Made by a program: the position numbers and the translations under genes. The notes under the pieces were generated by a model. That model was not told where the DNA came from. It saw nothing but the letters and a program-made list of their open reading frames with translations, and searched no databases. This document shows positions 9,056-17,085 of a stretch of 64,000 nt of DNA, one piece after another. How positions within the stretch are numbered: position 1 is the first letter of the stretch; every line of letters begins with the position of its first letter. Source of the DNA: Klebsiella sp. RHBSTW-00484 (GTDB lineage Bacteria; Pseudomonadota; Gammaproteobacteria; Enterobacterales; Enterobacteriaceae); the NCBI RefSeq assembly GCF_013705725.1, contig NZ_CP055481.1, forward strand, positions 4,898,001 to 4,962,000, given 5' to 3'.

Positions 9056-9915
9056 TTAACAGACAATAAAGTGGATTATTTTATTTCTATGCTGGCAATA
9101 CTCTCCGGTTTTGTCGCCTGTATTCATCTCCGGACTGGTTGTTAATGCGCCCATCCCCCCCTCAAGCAGAGTAACAGGTCTTTCATTTCCTCCTTTTTCA
9201 TCGGCAAAACCTAATTGCCGAATAGCTCGTTTCCGGTTTCGATGACGCCGTTACCGTCTTGTCCAGCACCAACAGGCCATCATCTGCGCCCACCCAGCCG
9301 GTATTTTCCGCAAACTGATTTCCGTCATGGTCAAAATATATTTCGGCCTGTAAAGAGCGGGTTTCCACACCGTCGCCGTCCAGATCGAGGATAATTGGAC
9401 TGAACGTATTTTCCGCCCCCCCATATCCGGGCCTGATGAATCATTTCCATAAATATCCAAGGGCATATTTAAGGGTAAAGGGTTACAATCAGTATCATTC
9501 AATGATGCGGGAGCCCAATTATCCCATATACCATCATCCTGCGGTAAATTCAGGCCTGCTGCACAAAGAGCTAAATCAACAGCAGTATTTGAATTATAAT
9601 TCAACGGGCTATATAATTTTTTGTCACTCAACCCCACCATAGCATTTTTAATGCTATCCCAAAAATCAGAAAGATCATCCCCTTCTATAATGGTTTCATA
9701 ATGATTAGTATGTTTTTTATCGTAGTCTTCATGATGTCTATCATATACTGAATCATATGTTACTAAATTACCGTAGCCATTTTCATTATTATACTCAGCC
9801 CCCCTCTCACAACAAATCTATCACCTTCAGTATTTACATATACAATATATTTATGATGGTAATGCAGCCCTATCCATTTGTAACCCACTTCTATTCTTTC
9901 AAAATTATCAGACAT
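9056..9915 (-). pseudogene. Orphan RTX N-terminal module B (different effector domain), frameshifted
   Basis: Starts at an ATG (9915) after AAGGATGCT. The first domain is unrelated in detail to class A: GLHYHHKYIVYV, then VVRGG, and later NYNSNTAVDLALCAAGL, again a His followed by an Asn-[Ser/Cys] motif before a helix. The downstream linker is the class A one (LDLDGDGVETRSL equivalents). At least three one-base losses break it: a 6-base C tract at 9799-9804, a 7-base C tract at 9416-9422 and a position near 9258. At about 9210 the linker joins abruptly to the class A sequence equivalent to FADEKGGNERPVTLL, ending in the shared tail. No RTX repeats or secretion signal follow. Probably a non-functional cassette or recombination reservoir. 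Confidence 0.75.
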
Positions 9916-9952
9916 AGCATCCTTACTCCATTAAAAATTACATTACAATAAA

Positions 9953-10462
9953 TCAATAACCCCAATAAACCCGAGCGAAGACACTTGATAATTTATCATC
10001 ATTAAAACCCATGAAAATCTCAACCTTTCTATCACCAAGACCGCCAAAGAATATAGACTCCCTTTTGTATTTGTAAGAATAATACCTCGAAGAAGGATCT
10101 TTAAGTCGCTGACTAATGAATTCACAACTTAACTCATCATTAATAAAATCGCTACCCTGTTTTTCATTAAAATAATCACGCAACAGTTCATCAGGGACTA
10201 AAATAACTCTCCTGTCACTGCGAGACACCGCAGGATCTATTTTATTAATCGCCACCCACTCATATAATTTATAAGAGAATTTTTTCTTTAAATCCTCAGG
10301 AGATAAAAACGTGCTAATGCAATGCGGTTTATTTATAATAATATGTGCATTAGTAATTATAGCATCATAATTCTTACCATAAACAACAAAGTGAACCAAG
10401 GAAAAATAAACCATGAATATAAAAAATAAAAAAGGAATGCAAAAAATTGTTTTCTTAATCAT
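9953..10462 (-). CDS. Partner protein of module B (putative immunity protein)
   Basis: 169 residues, intact. An N-terminal hydrophobic segment (about residues 4-27) is either a signal anchor or an uncleaved signal peptide, so the rest (motifs HCISTFLSPEDL, VILVPDELLRDYF) should face the periplasm. No sequence similarity to the 183-residue class A proteins is apparent. It is 37 bp upstream of the module B effector domain, the same order as in class A, which is the basis for calling it the cognate protein. Very AT-rich. Family not recognised. Confidence 0.6.
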   Translation of the reverse strand: MIKKTIFCIPFLFFIFMVYFSLVHFVVYGKNYDAIITNAHIIINKPHCISTFLSPEDLKKKFSYKLYEWVAINKIDPAVSRSDRRVILVPDELLRDYFNEKQGSDFINDELSCEFISQRLKDPSSRYYSYKYKRESIFFGGLGDRKVEIFMGFNDDKLSSVFARVYWGY

Positions 10463-10605
10463 TTATCTCTCCACCACTAAGGGAATTTAATCACTCAATA
10501 TGCACGATAACTAACCAGTGGGGGATCTTGTCCCCCCAGCCCTAATTTCAACTAGCATTTCATATATACCTCTTATTAATTACTGATTAAGGTTTTTATT
10601 CTTAT

Positions 10606-10878
10606 CTATTCCATAACCCAGGTATGAGTCTCTTCAAGGGACATCCCTTTTCGCCAGTGAATGTGGTTTTCCATCAAAATGGAAATGTAATATCTCCCCG
10701 GTGTCTCCACATAGACCATAAACTGCCGGAACGGCATCGGACGGACTTTAGCCTCATCCGTAGCCACAGAAGATGACTGTTGTGGTGAAGGTGCAGAAAG
10801 CACGACAAGTGGCGTCATACATAACGCCCCGAGAAGAACAAACTTACCTAACCTGTTATTTATCAGCCAGTGATTCAT
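10606..10878 (-). pseudogene. Class A small secreted protein, copy 2, truncated
   Basis: The first 90 codons are near-identical to the other copies, including the whole signal peptide. A CAG-to-TAG change then stops translation at 10606-10608, right after the WVME motif. Recognisable homology continues for only about 35 bp before more stops and the start of module B sequence. The partner effector domain is absent, apparently replaced by module B. A secreted 60-residue fragment could still be made but lacks the conserved C-terminal half. Confidence 0.8.
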
Positions 10879-11054
10879 AAACGCTCCGTGTTAGTATGAA
10901 AAGTAATAGTGAAGGTAATATGAAATGGGAAGTGAGATTATTCAACCTGAAAAACAATAATTATTTCACATAAGAAAAACGCATCAATAAAATATAACTA
11001 TACTCAAGCCGAATACACCAATAACTTCAATGCGGCCTGGTCATAATGAAGTCT

Positions 11055-11624
11055 TTAACAGACAATAAAGTGGATTATTTTATGTCTATGCTGGCAATAC
11101 TCTCCGGTTTTGTCGCCTGTATTCATCTCCGGACTGGTTGTTAATGCGCCCATCCCCCCCTCGAGCAGAGTAACAGGTCTTTCATTTCCTCCTTTTTTAT
11201 CAGCAAAACTTAGATCGACAGAAAACCCTTTGATTCTGCCGGCGACACCGTAGGGGGTCTGAACACCATCTAAATAATTAATTCCGGCACTTTGTAAGAT
11301 TGCATCTGCTGCTACGGTACAGTTATAGAATTTATCATTGGGGATAACATTATAATCTGGTGGTGAGCGTTTGAATATGCCAATATTTTCTATTAATTGT
11401 TCATGCTGCTCAAAAGATATTTCCAGAGTGATATTTTCAGTAAAGTGTCTGTCCCGTAGTTCTTCAGAATCATCCACCGCTCCATTAGCGCCGGAACCAG
11501 GTACAGGAAAATAGCTAAACCCCGTGGGTTTGTCATTTTCATCAGTTAATACCAGCCAGGTATGAATAAGTCCATAGCCATCCCAATACCGGGAATCATT
11601 TCTGACAGTGACCGTATAAGACAT
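11055..11624 (-). CDS. Orphan class A effector domain, copy 2 (no RTX repeats)
   Basis: 189 residues. It aligns with residues 1 to about 155 of the RTX protein and keeps the GLIHTW His and the YNCTVAADAIL Cys. Its middle part differs (NIGIFKRSPPD instead of SIDKFKKTPPD). After VTLLEGG it runs into a different tail (MGALTTSPEMNTGDKTGEY...) and stops, so it has neither linker, repeats nor secretion signal and should not be exported by the type I system. It lies 15 bp downstream of the copy 3 small gene. It may be expressed as a free domain or serve only as a donor for recombination into the full gene. Confidence 0.7.
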   Translation of the reverse strand: MSYTVTVRNDSRYWDGYGLIHTWLVLTDENDKPTGFSYFPVPGSGANGAVDDSEELRDRHFTENITLEISFEQHEQLIENIGIFKRSPPDYNVIPNDKFYNCTVAADAILQSAGINYLDGVQTPYGVAGRIKGFSVDLSFADKKGGNERPVTLLEGGMGALTTSPEMNTGDKTGEYCQHRHKIIHFIVC

Positions 11625-11638
11625 CGTTCATCCTTAAA

Positions 11639-12190
11639 TTATTTAGTCATCTCACGGATGCGTCTAAATGTTAGCGTATAGTTATTATATTCCGCATCAC
11701 CACCATACAGCTCACTGCGTATGGCATAGAATCCCTCCTTATCTATTGGAAAATAATCCCCAACTATACCTAACCCAATGTTATCATGACCAAAAGAGAA
11801 ATATTCAGAAATATAATCATTTGCTTTAACATTAAAATCATATAATAACACCTCCCTCCGAACATCATATATAGCGATACGTCCTTTTATATTATCAACT
11901 AATGACAATATTTTCCTTCTTTCCGTAAACCGAGCATCACTCTCCTCATCAGTCATTCCTTCGCGCAATGGAATTCGTCTTTCCATCAAAATGGAAATGT
12001 AATATCTCCCCGGAGCCTCCACATAGACCATAAACTGCCGGAGCGGCAACGGGCTGACTTTAGCCTCACCAGTAGCTACAGAAGATGGTTGTTGTGGTGA
12101 AGGTGCAGAAAGCGCGACAAGTGGCGTCATACATAACGCCCCGAGAAGGACAACCTTACCTAACCTGTTATTTATCAGCCAGTGATTCAT
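11639..12190 (-). CDS. Class A small secreted protein, copy 3 (putative immunity)
   Basis: 183 residues, intact, signal peptide as in copy 1. The variable middle is the most divergent of the class A set (MERRIPLREGMTDEESDARF, then NIKGRIAIYDVRREVLLYDF), while the ends are almost unchanged. The effector domain 15 bp downstream is likewise of the NIGIFK subtype. This concentrated variation in the middle is what would be expected of a partner-specificity surface, but that is inference. Confidence 0.75.
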   Translation of the reverse strand: MNHWLINNRLGKVVLLGALCMTPLVALSAPSPQQPSSVATGEAKVSPLPLRQFMVYVEAPGRYYISILMERRIPLREGMTDEESDARFTERRKILSLVDNIKGRIAIYDVRREVLLYDFNVKANDYISEYFSFGHDNIGLGIVGDYFPIDKEGFYAIRSELYGGDAEYNNYTLTFRRIREMTK

Positions 12191-12397
12191 AAACGCTCCA
12201 TGTTAGTATGAAAAGTAATAGTGAAGGTAATATGAAATGGAAAATGAGATTATTCAACCTGAAAAACAATAATTATTTCATATAAGAAAAACGCATCAAT
12301 AAAATATAACTATATTCAAGCCGAATACACCAATAACTTCAATGCGGCCTGGTCATAATGAAGTCTTTAACAGACAATAAAGTGGATTATTTTATGT

Positions 12398-12937
12398 CTA
12401 TGCTGGCAATACTCTCCGGTTTTGTCGCCTGTATTCATCTCCGGACTGGTTATTAATGCGCCCATCCCCCCCCTCGAGCAGAGTAACAGGTCTTTCATTT
12501 CCTCCTTTTTTATCAGCAAAACTGAGATCGACAGAAAACCCTTTGATTCTGCCAGCGACACCGTAGGGAGTCTGAACACCATCTAAATAATTAATCCCGG
12601 CACTTTTTAGAATAGCATCTGCTGCTACGGTACAGTTATAGAATTTATCATTGGGGATAACTTTATAATCTGGTGGTGAGTGTTTGAATATGCCAATATT
12701 TTTTATTAATTGTTCATACTGCTCAAAAGATATTTCCAGGGTGACACTTTCAGTAAAGTGTCTGCCCCATAGTTCTTCAGAATCATCCACCGCTCCATTA
12801 GTGCCTGCATCAGACGCTGGAAAATAGCCAAACCCCGTATGTTTGTCATTTTCATCAGTTAATACCAGCCAGGTATGAATAAGTTCATAGCCATCCCAAT
12901 ACCGGGAATCATTTCTGACAGTGACCGTATAAGACAT
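12398..12937 (-). CDS. Orphan class A effector domain, copy 3, frameshifted tail
   Basis: 179 residues, keeping His21 and the NCT Cys. After TLLEGG an 8-base C run at 12466-12473 (7 bases in the four sister copies) shifts the frame, so the protein ends DGRINNQSGDEYRRQNRRVLPA-type rather than with the shared tail. The catalytic-like domain itself is unaffected. It is 15 bp downstream of the copy 4 small gene. No export signal. Confidence 0.65.
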   Translation of the reverse strand: MSYTVTVRNDSRYWDGYELIHTWLVLTDENDKHTGFGYFPASDAGTNGAVDDSEELWGRHFTESVTLEISFEQYEQLIKNIGIFKHSPPDYKVIPNDKFYNCTVAADAILKSAGINYLDGVQTPYGVAGRIKGFSVDLSFADKKGGNERPVTLLEGGDGRINNQSGDEYRRQNRRVLPA

Positions 12938-12951
12938 CGTTCATCCTTAAG

Positions 12952-13503
12952 TTATTTAGTCATTTCACGAACGCGTGAAAATGTTAACATATAGTCATTA
13001 TATTCCGCATCACCCCCATACAGCTCGCTGCGTATGGCATAGAATCCCTCTTTATCTATTGGGAAATAATTACCGACCATACCCAGACCAACGTAGCCAT
13101 GACCAAAAACAAAATGATCATCAATGTATTTACTTGATTCAAAGTCAAAAACATATAATAACTTCCTTTGTTTTTCATCATATATAGAGATATTACCTTT
13201 AATATTAGAGATTAAGGATGTTATCTTTTCCTCCTCCATAACCCAAGTATGGATCTCTTCAGGGGACATCCCTTTTCGACTGGGAATTCGTCTTTCCATC
13301 AAAATGGAAATGTAATATCTCCCCGGTGTCTCCACATAGACCATAAACTGCCGGAGCGACAGCGGACGGACTTTAGCCTCATCCGTAGCCACAGAAGATG
13401 GCTGTTGTAGTGAAGGTGCAGAAAACACGACAAGTGGCGTCATACATAACGCCCCGAGAAGGACAAACTTACCTAATCTGTTATTTATCAGCCAGTGGTT
13501 CAT
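12952..13503 (-). CDS. Class A small secreted protein, copy 4 (putative immunity)
   Basis: 183 residues, intact, with the signal peptide ending near FSA. Variable region MERRIPSRKGMSPEEIHTWV and NISIYDEKQRKLLYVFDF; it shares the MERRIP start of that region with copy 3, and both precede effector domains of the NIGIFK subtype. C-terminal half conserved (GHGYVGLGMVGNYFPIDKEG). The upstream promoter-like sequence is retained, so it may be transcribed independently. Confidence 0.75.
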   Translation of the reverse strand: MNHWLINNRLGKFVLLGALCMTPLVVFSAPSLQQPSSVATDEAKVRPLSLRQFMVYVETPGRYYISILMERRIPSRKGMSPEEIHTWVMEEEKITSLISNIKGNISIYDEKQRKLLYVFDFESSKYIDDHFVFGHGYVGLGMVGNYFPIDKEGFYAIRSELYGGDAEYNDYMLTFSRVREMTK

Positions 13504-13679
13504 AAACGCTCCATGTTAGTATGAATAGTAATAGTGAAGGTAATATGAAATGAAAAATGAGATTATTCAACCTGAAAAACAATGATTATTTCATATAAGA
13601 AAAATGCATCAATAAAATATAACCATACTCAAGCCGAATACACCAATAACTTCAATGCGGCCTGGTCATAATGAAGTCT

Positions 13680-14249
13680 TTAACAGACAATAAAGTGGAT
13701 TATTTTATTTCTATGCTGGCAATACTCTCCGGTTTTGTCGCCTGTATTCATCTCCGGACTGGTTGTTAATGCGCCCATCCCCCCCTCGAGCAGAGTAACA
13801 GGTCTTTCATTTCCTCCTTTTTTATCAGCAAAACTTAGATCGACAGAAAACCCTTTGATTCTGCCAGCGACACCGTAGGGAGTCTGAACACCATCTCAAT
13901 AATTAATCCCGGCACTTTTTAGAATAGCATCTGCTGCTACGGTACAGTTATAAAATTTATCATTGGGGATAACATTATAATCTGGTGGTATTTTTTTAAA
14001 CTTGTCAATGCTATTACTTAAAACATCATATTGTTGACTTGATATTTCCAGGGTGACACTTTCAGTATAGTGCCTGTCCCATAATTTTTCAGAATCATCC
14101 ACCACTCCATTAGTGCCAGCATCAGGCGCTCGAAAATAGCTAAACCCCTTATGCTCGCCATTTTCATCAGTGATTACCAGCCAGGTATGAATAAGCCCAT
14201 AGCCATCCCAATACCGTGAGTCATTTCTGACAGTGACCGTATAAGACAT
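13680..14249 (-). pseudogene. Orphan class A effector domain, copy 4, nonsense mutation
   Basis: The reading frame starts like the RTX protein and is of its SIDKFKK subtype, with His and Cys kept, but TTA (Leu in GINYLDG) has become TGA at 13896-13898, leaving 117 residues. Homology continues in frame past the stop through FADKKGGNERPVTLLEGG to the shared tail, ending near 13680. A single substitution would restore it, so the lesion looks recent. Confidence 0.75.
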
Positions 14250-14263
14250 CGCTCATCCTTAAG

Positions 14264-14815
14264 TTATTTAGTCATTTCACTAACGCGTGAGAACGTTAAC
14301 ATATAATCATTATATTCTGCATCACCGCCATAGAGTTCGCTGCGTATGGCATAGAACCCTTCTTTATCTATTGGGAAATAATTACCAACCATACCCAGAC
14401 CAATATAATCATGACCAAAAGCGGAATGTTCAGAAATATACTTACTTGATTTAAAATCAAACTCATATAATGATTCCCTTCGCCTCTCATCATATATATA
14501 TATTTTCCCCTTGATATTTCTAATTAAAGTTCTTATTCTTCTCTGTTCCATAACCCAAGTATGGATCTCTTCAGGAGACATCTCTTTTCGCCAGGGAATG
14601 CGGTTTTCCATCAAAATGGAAATGTAATATCTCCCCGGTGTCTCCACATAAACCATAAACTGCCGGAGCGGCAGCGGACGGACTTTAGCCTCATCGGTAG
14701 CCACAGAAGATGACTGTTGTGGTGAAGGTGCAGAAAGCACGACAAGTGGCGTCATACATAACGCCCCGAGAAGAACAAACTTACCTAACCTGTTATTTAT
14801 CAGCCAGTGATTCAT
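14264..14815 (-). CDS. Class A small secreted protein, copy 5 (putative immunity)
   Basis: 183 residues, intact, same signal peptide. The variable region (MENRIPWRKEMSPEEIHTWV, KIYIYDERRRESLYEFDF) is closest to copy 1, and the effector domain downstream is likewise closest to that of the full-length RTX protein. This is the most distal regular unit of the tandem array. Confidence 0.75.
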   Translation of the reverse strand: MNHWLINNRLGKFVLLGALCMTPLVVLSAPSPQQSSSVATDEAKVRPLPLRQFMVYVETPGRYYISILMENRIPWRKEMSPEEIHTWVMEQRRIRTLIRNIKGKIYIYDERRRESLYEFDFKSSKYISEHSAFGHDYIGLGMVGNYFPIDKEGFYAIRSELYGGDAEYNDYMLTFSRVSEMTK

Positions 14816-14991
14816 AAACGCTCCATGTTAGTATGAATAGTAATAGTGAAGGTAATATGAAATGAAAAATGAGATTATTCAACCTGAAAAACAATAATTA
14901 TTTCATATAAGAAAAATGCATCAATAAAATATAACCATACTCAAGCCGAATACACCAATAACTTCAATGCGGCCTGGTCATAATGAAGTCT

Positions 14992-16194
14992 TTAACAGAC
15001 AATAAAGTGGATTATTTTATTTCTATGCTGGCAATACTCTCCGGTTTTGTCGCCTGTATTCATCTCCGGACTGGTTGTTAATGCGCCCATCCCCCCCTCG
15101 AGCAGAGTAACAGGTCTTTCATTTCCTCCTTTTTCATCGGCAAAACCTAATTGCCGAATAGCTCGTTTCCGGTTTCGATGACGCCGTTACCGTCTTGTCC
15201 AGCACCAACAGGCCATCATCTGCGCCCACCCACCCGGTATTTTCCGCAAACTGATTTCCGTCATGGTCAAAATATATTTCGTCCTGTAAAGAGCGGGTTT
15301 CCACGCCGTCGCCGTCCAGATCGAGGATAATGGGACTGAACGTCTTTTCCGCACCGCCCGTATCCGGACCACAGGCTCCCGGCGGGAGAACCCCACCATT
15401 AAGCAAATACGCAAGTCCATTAGCATAATTTTGTAAGCTATGTTGCAAATTGTCTGCAAGCTCATTTAACCATACACGGCTATATAAAATATTTTTATTA
15501 AGAGAACTAAGCATGTTATCAATAACAGATTTACTATTACTCAGTGCGGTGTCCACGTTCTTTAATAAATCATCCAGCAAACCCGATGTATACATACCAA
15601 GAGAGTAAACATAGTTATTAATTTTATCATTATAAATCTCATCGATGTAATCTTTAGCATCTAAAGAACTTTCAATCAAACCAACATCATATCTTTTACC
15701 ATTGATATCTATTGTCCACCTATTTGTGAAATCATTAAAAAATCATCAATTAAACACTTAAGTAATGTGTCAGCATCCTTAAATTTAGTTTCTGGTAAAC
15801 TAGCATCATGGCGAATTCGACTAGAAATTTCAAAGGGTGACTGAACGTCAGATAAGTAATTAACACCGCCACTTTCCAGAATATAATTAGCCAGTGTAGT
15901 ATAATTGAAATCAGATCCACTATCGTTATCTGGTATCAAATCATATAGAGAGATTTTTTTACAGCATATTGTTCCTTTATTACTTTCAGCGTAATACGCT
16001 CTAAAATAACCTTTTTTTAGATACTCATCATTATCAAATATGCCATCTACATTAAAATAGCCGCTGTCTTCTTTTGGAGAAAAACCAAAATATAGAGTTT
16101 CTTTTTCTGGAAAAGAAAAATCCAACCATGTATGAACAATGCCATCATCGTTAGTAAATCTAGAGTCATTTTTTATTGTTACAGAGTATTCCAT
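14992..16194 (-). pseudogene. Orphan RTX N-terminal module A' (divergent), multiply broken
   Basis: Starts at ATG 16194 (GGAAACTTAC before it; an upstream in-frame ATG at 16206 is less likely, because MEYSVTIKNDS aligns with the class A start). The His is kept (GIVHTWLDF), but the Cys position reads FNYTTLANYIL, so Cys is replaced by Tyr. The frame is lost near 15712 and resumes with DINGKRYDVGLIESSLDAKDYI through the helical linker and LDLDGDGVETRSL. It is lost again by a one-base deletion near 15197, then fuses at about 15150 to the shared class A tail. Linker identity to the intact RTX protein is high from the Gly/Pro hinge onward and lower before it, so recombination in the hinge is likely. 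Confidence 0.75.
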
Positions 16195-16206
16195 GTAAGT
16201 TTCCAT

Positions 16207-16759
16207 TTATTTATGACCATAAGGTAGAGTAAACCCAATCATGTATTCTGAATACTCAACTGAAGGAGAGTAAAATGCTGTGGTAACAACATAATCATTG
16301 GCTACTTTTATATCAACTGCGGGAAAGCCAATACTACCCCCCCCATTCCCTTCTGCATCACGAACGTCATTTACCATCCCAACTTGTTCATGAAATGGAA
16401 AATCAATTTCATATTCTAGTGAATTTGAACCACTGTCATAAATTTCAACCTTTCATTTCATGGAATAATTTGTATATCTTGTGCCTCTCCTCCATATATT
16501 CTCGAAATTTATCTTTGGACATATCCGATGAATAATAAACTTTCTTCTTAAGATAAATTTTAATGCTATAATCTCCTGTTTTTTTTCAAGAGATATAACA
16601 AATTGCTGCGAGGGTAGCTTATGCCGCCATTTATTACCTTCAACAATTGCATCATCGTTACCAGTGACATTATCGGGCATTTTTACCTCGGAGTCAGCAA
16701 TAAAAGGCGTCATGGCTATAGAAACCAATAATATATATTTTTAAAAATAACTTACTCAC
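16207..16759 (-). pseudogene. Divergent small secreted protein A', broken
   Basis: A GTG at 16759 preceded by GGAGG would start a signal peptide, but a one-base slip in the A/T run near 16736-16748 separates it from the rest (VSIAMTPFIADS...). An in-frame TGA at 16453-16455 then interrupts the body. Beyond it IYDSGSNSLEYEIDF and EYSEYMIGF align with IYDEKRDKSLYEFDF and EYNDYMLTF of class A. The stop abuts the module A' effector start. It is thus the cognate partner gene of module A', now probably dead. Confidence 0.7.
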
Positions 16760-16766
16760 CAATACG

Positions 16767-17085
16767 CCCTCCAAAATATTTGATTAAAAATATCAATATA
16801 AACCTAAACAACACATTAACTTATTATATCAATGATAATGGAACTTTGTTACTACAAGTTCTAACACAATCGTATGATTATGAAAATAATAATAAGCGAA
16901 CAAAAAAAACAATACGCTGAATGAATAAGCACAGGAAACTGCAAGGAATAATAAAAAAACATTTCATATTATTAATAAATATATATCAGCAAGGAATACA
17001 CGCAGGAAACCAAGTCACCTTGTGCACATCCTGTCGTCAGTCATGCTACAGTATAAAAATACTGCTAAATGAAGGAATCCTGATC
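16767..17085. other. AT-rich intergenic region at the island edge
   Basis: About 320 bp with no convincing gene. It contains long A/T runs, including upstream sequence of the decayed A' cassette (minus) and of yafV (plus). The sequence becomes core-like near 17010. No integrase, att-like duplication or tRNA end is visible here. Confidence 0.6.

Larger units (their letters stand above)
8880..15140 (-). repeat. Tandem array of immunity plus effector-domain cassettes
   Basis: Five copies of a roughly 320-bp block (end of the effector reading frame plus the promoter region of the next small gene) lie at about 8880-9200, 10879-11200, 12191-12510, 13504-13830 and 14816-15140. Small-gene starts at 10878, 12190, 13503 and 14815 are spaced 1312-1313 bp, so three units are true tandem repeats. 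The interval 8879-10878 is 1999 bp because module B sits inside it. Copies differ by many substitutions, so this is not a collapsed or duplicated assembly of one sequence. Confidence 0.9.

Noticed and set aside
12367..12582. 71-residue minus-strand frame overlapping orphan effector copy 3
   Set aside because: It is the frameshifted continuation of the shared effector tail, not a separate gene.
8880..15140. Tandem array as an assembly duplication artefact
   Set aside because: Copies differ by many substitutions in both genes, with correlated subtypes and distinct lesions, which an artefact would not create.
1040..17085. Island as a prophage or transposon
   Set aside because: No integrase, transposase, phage structural gene, terminal inverted repeat or target duplication could be seen.
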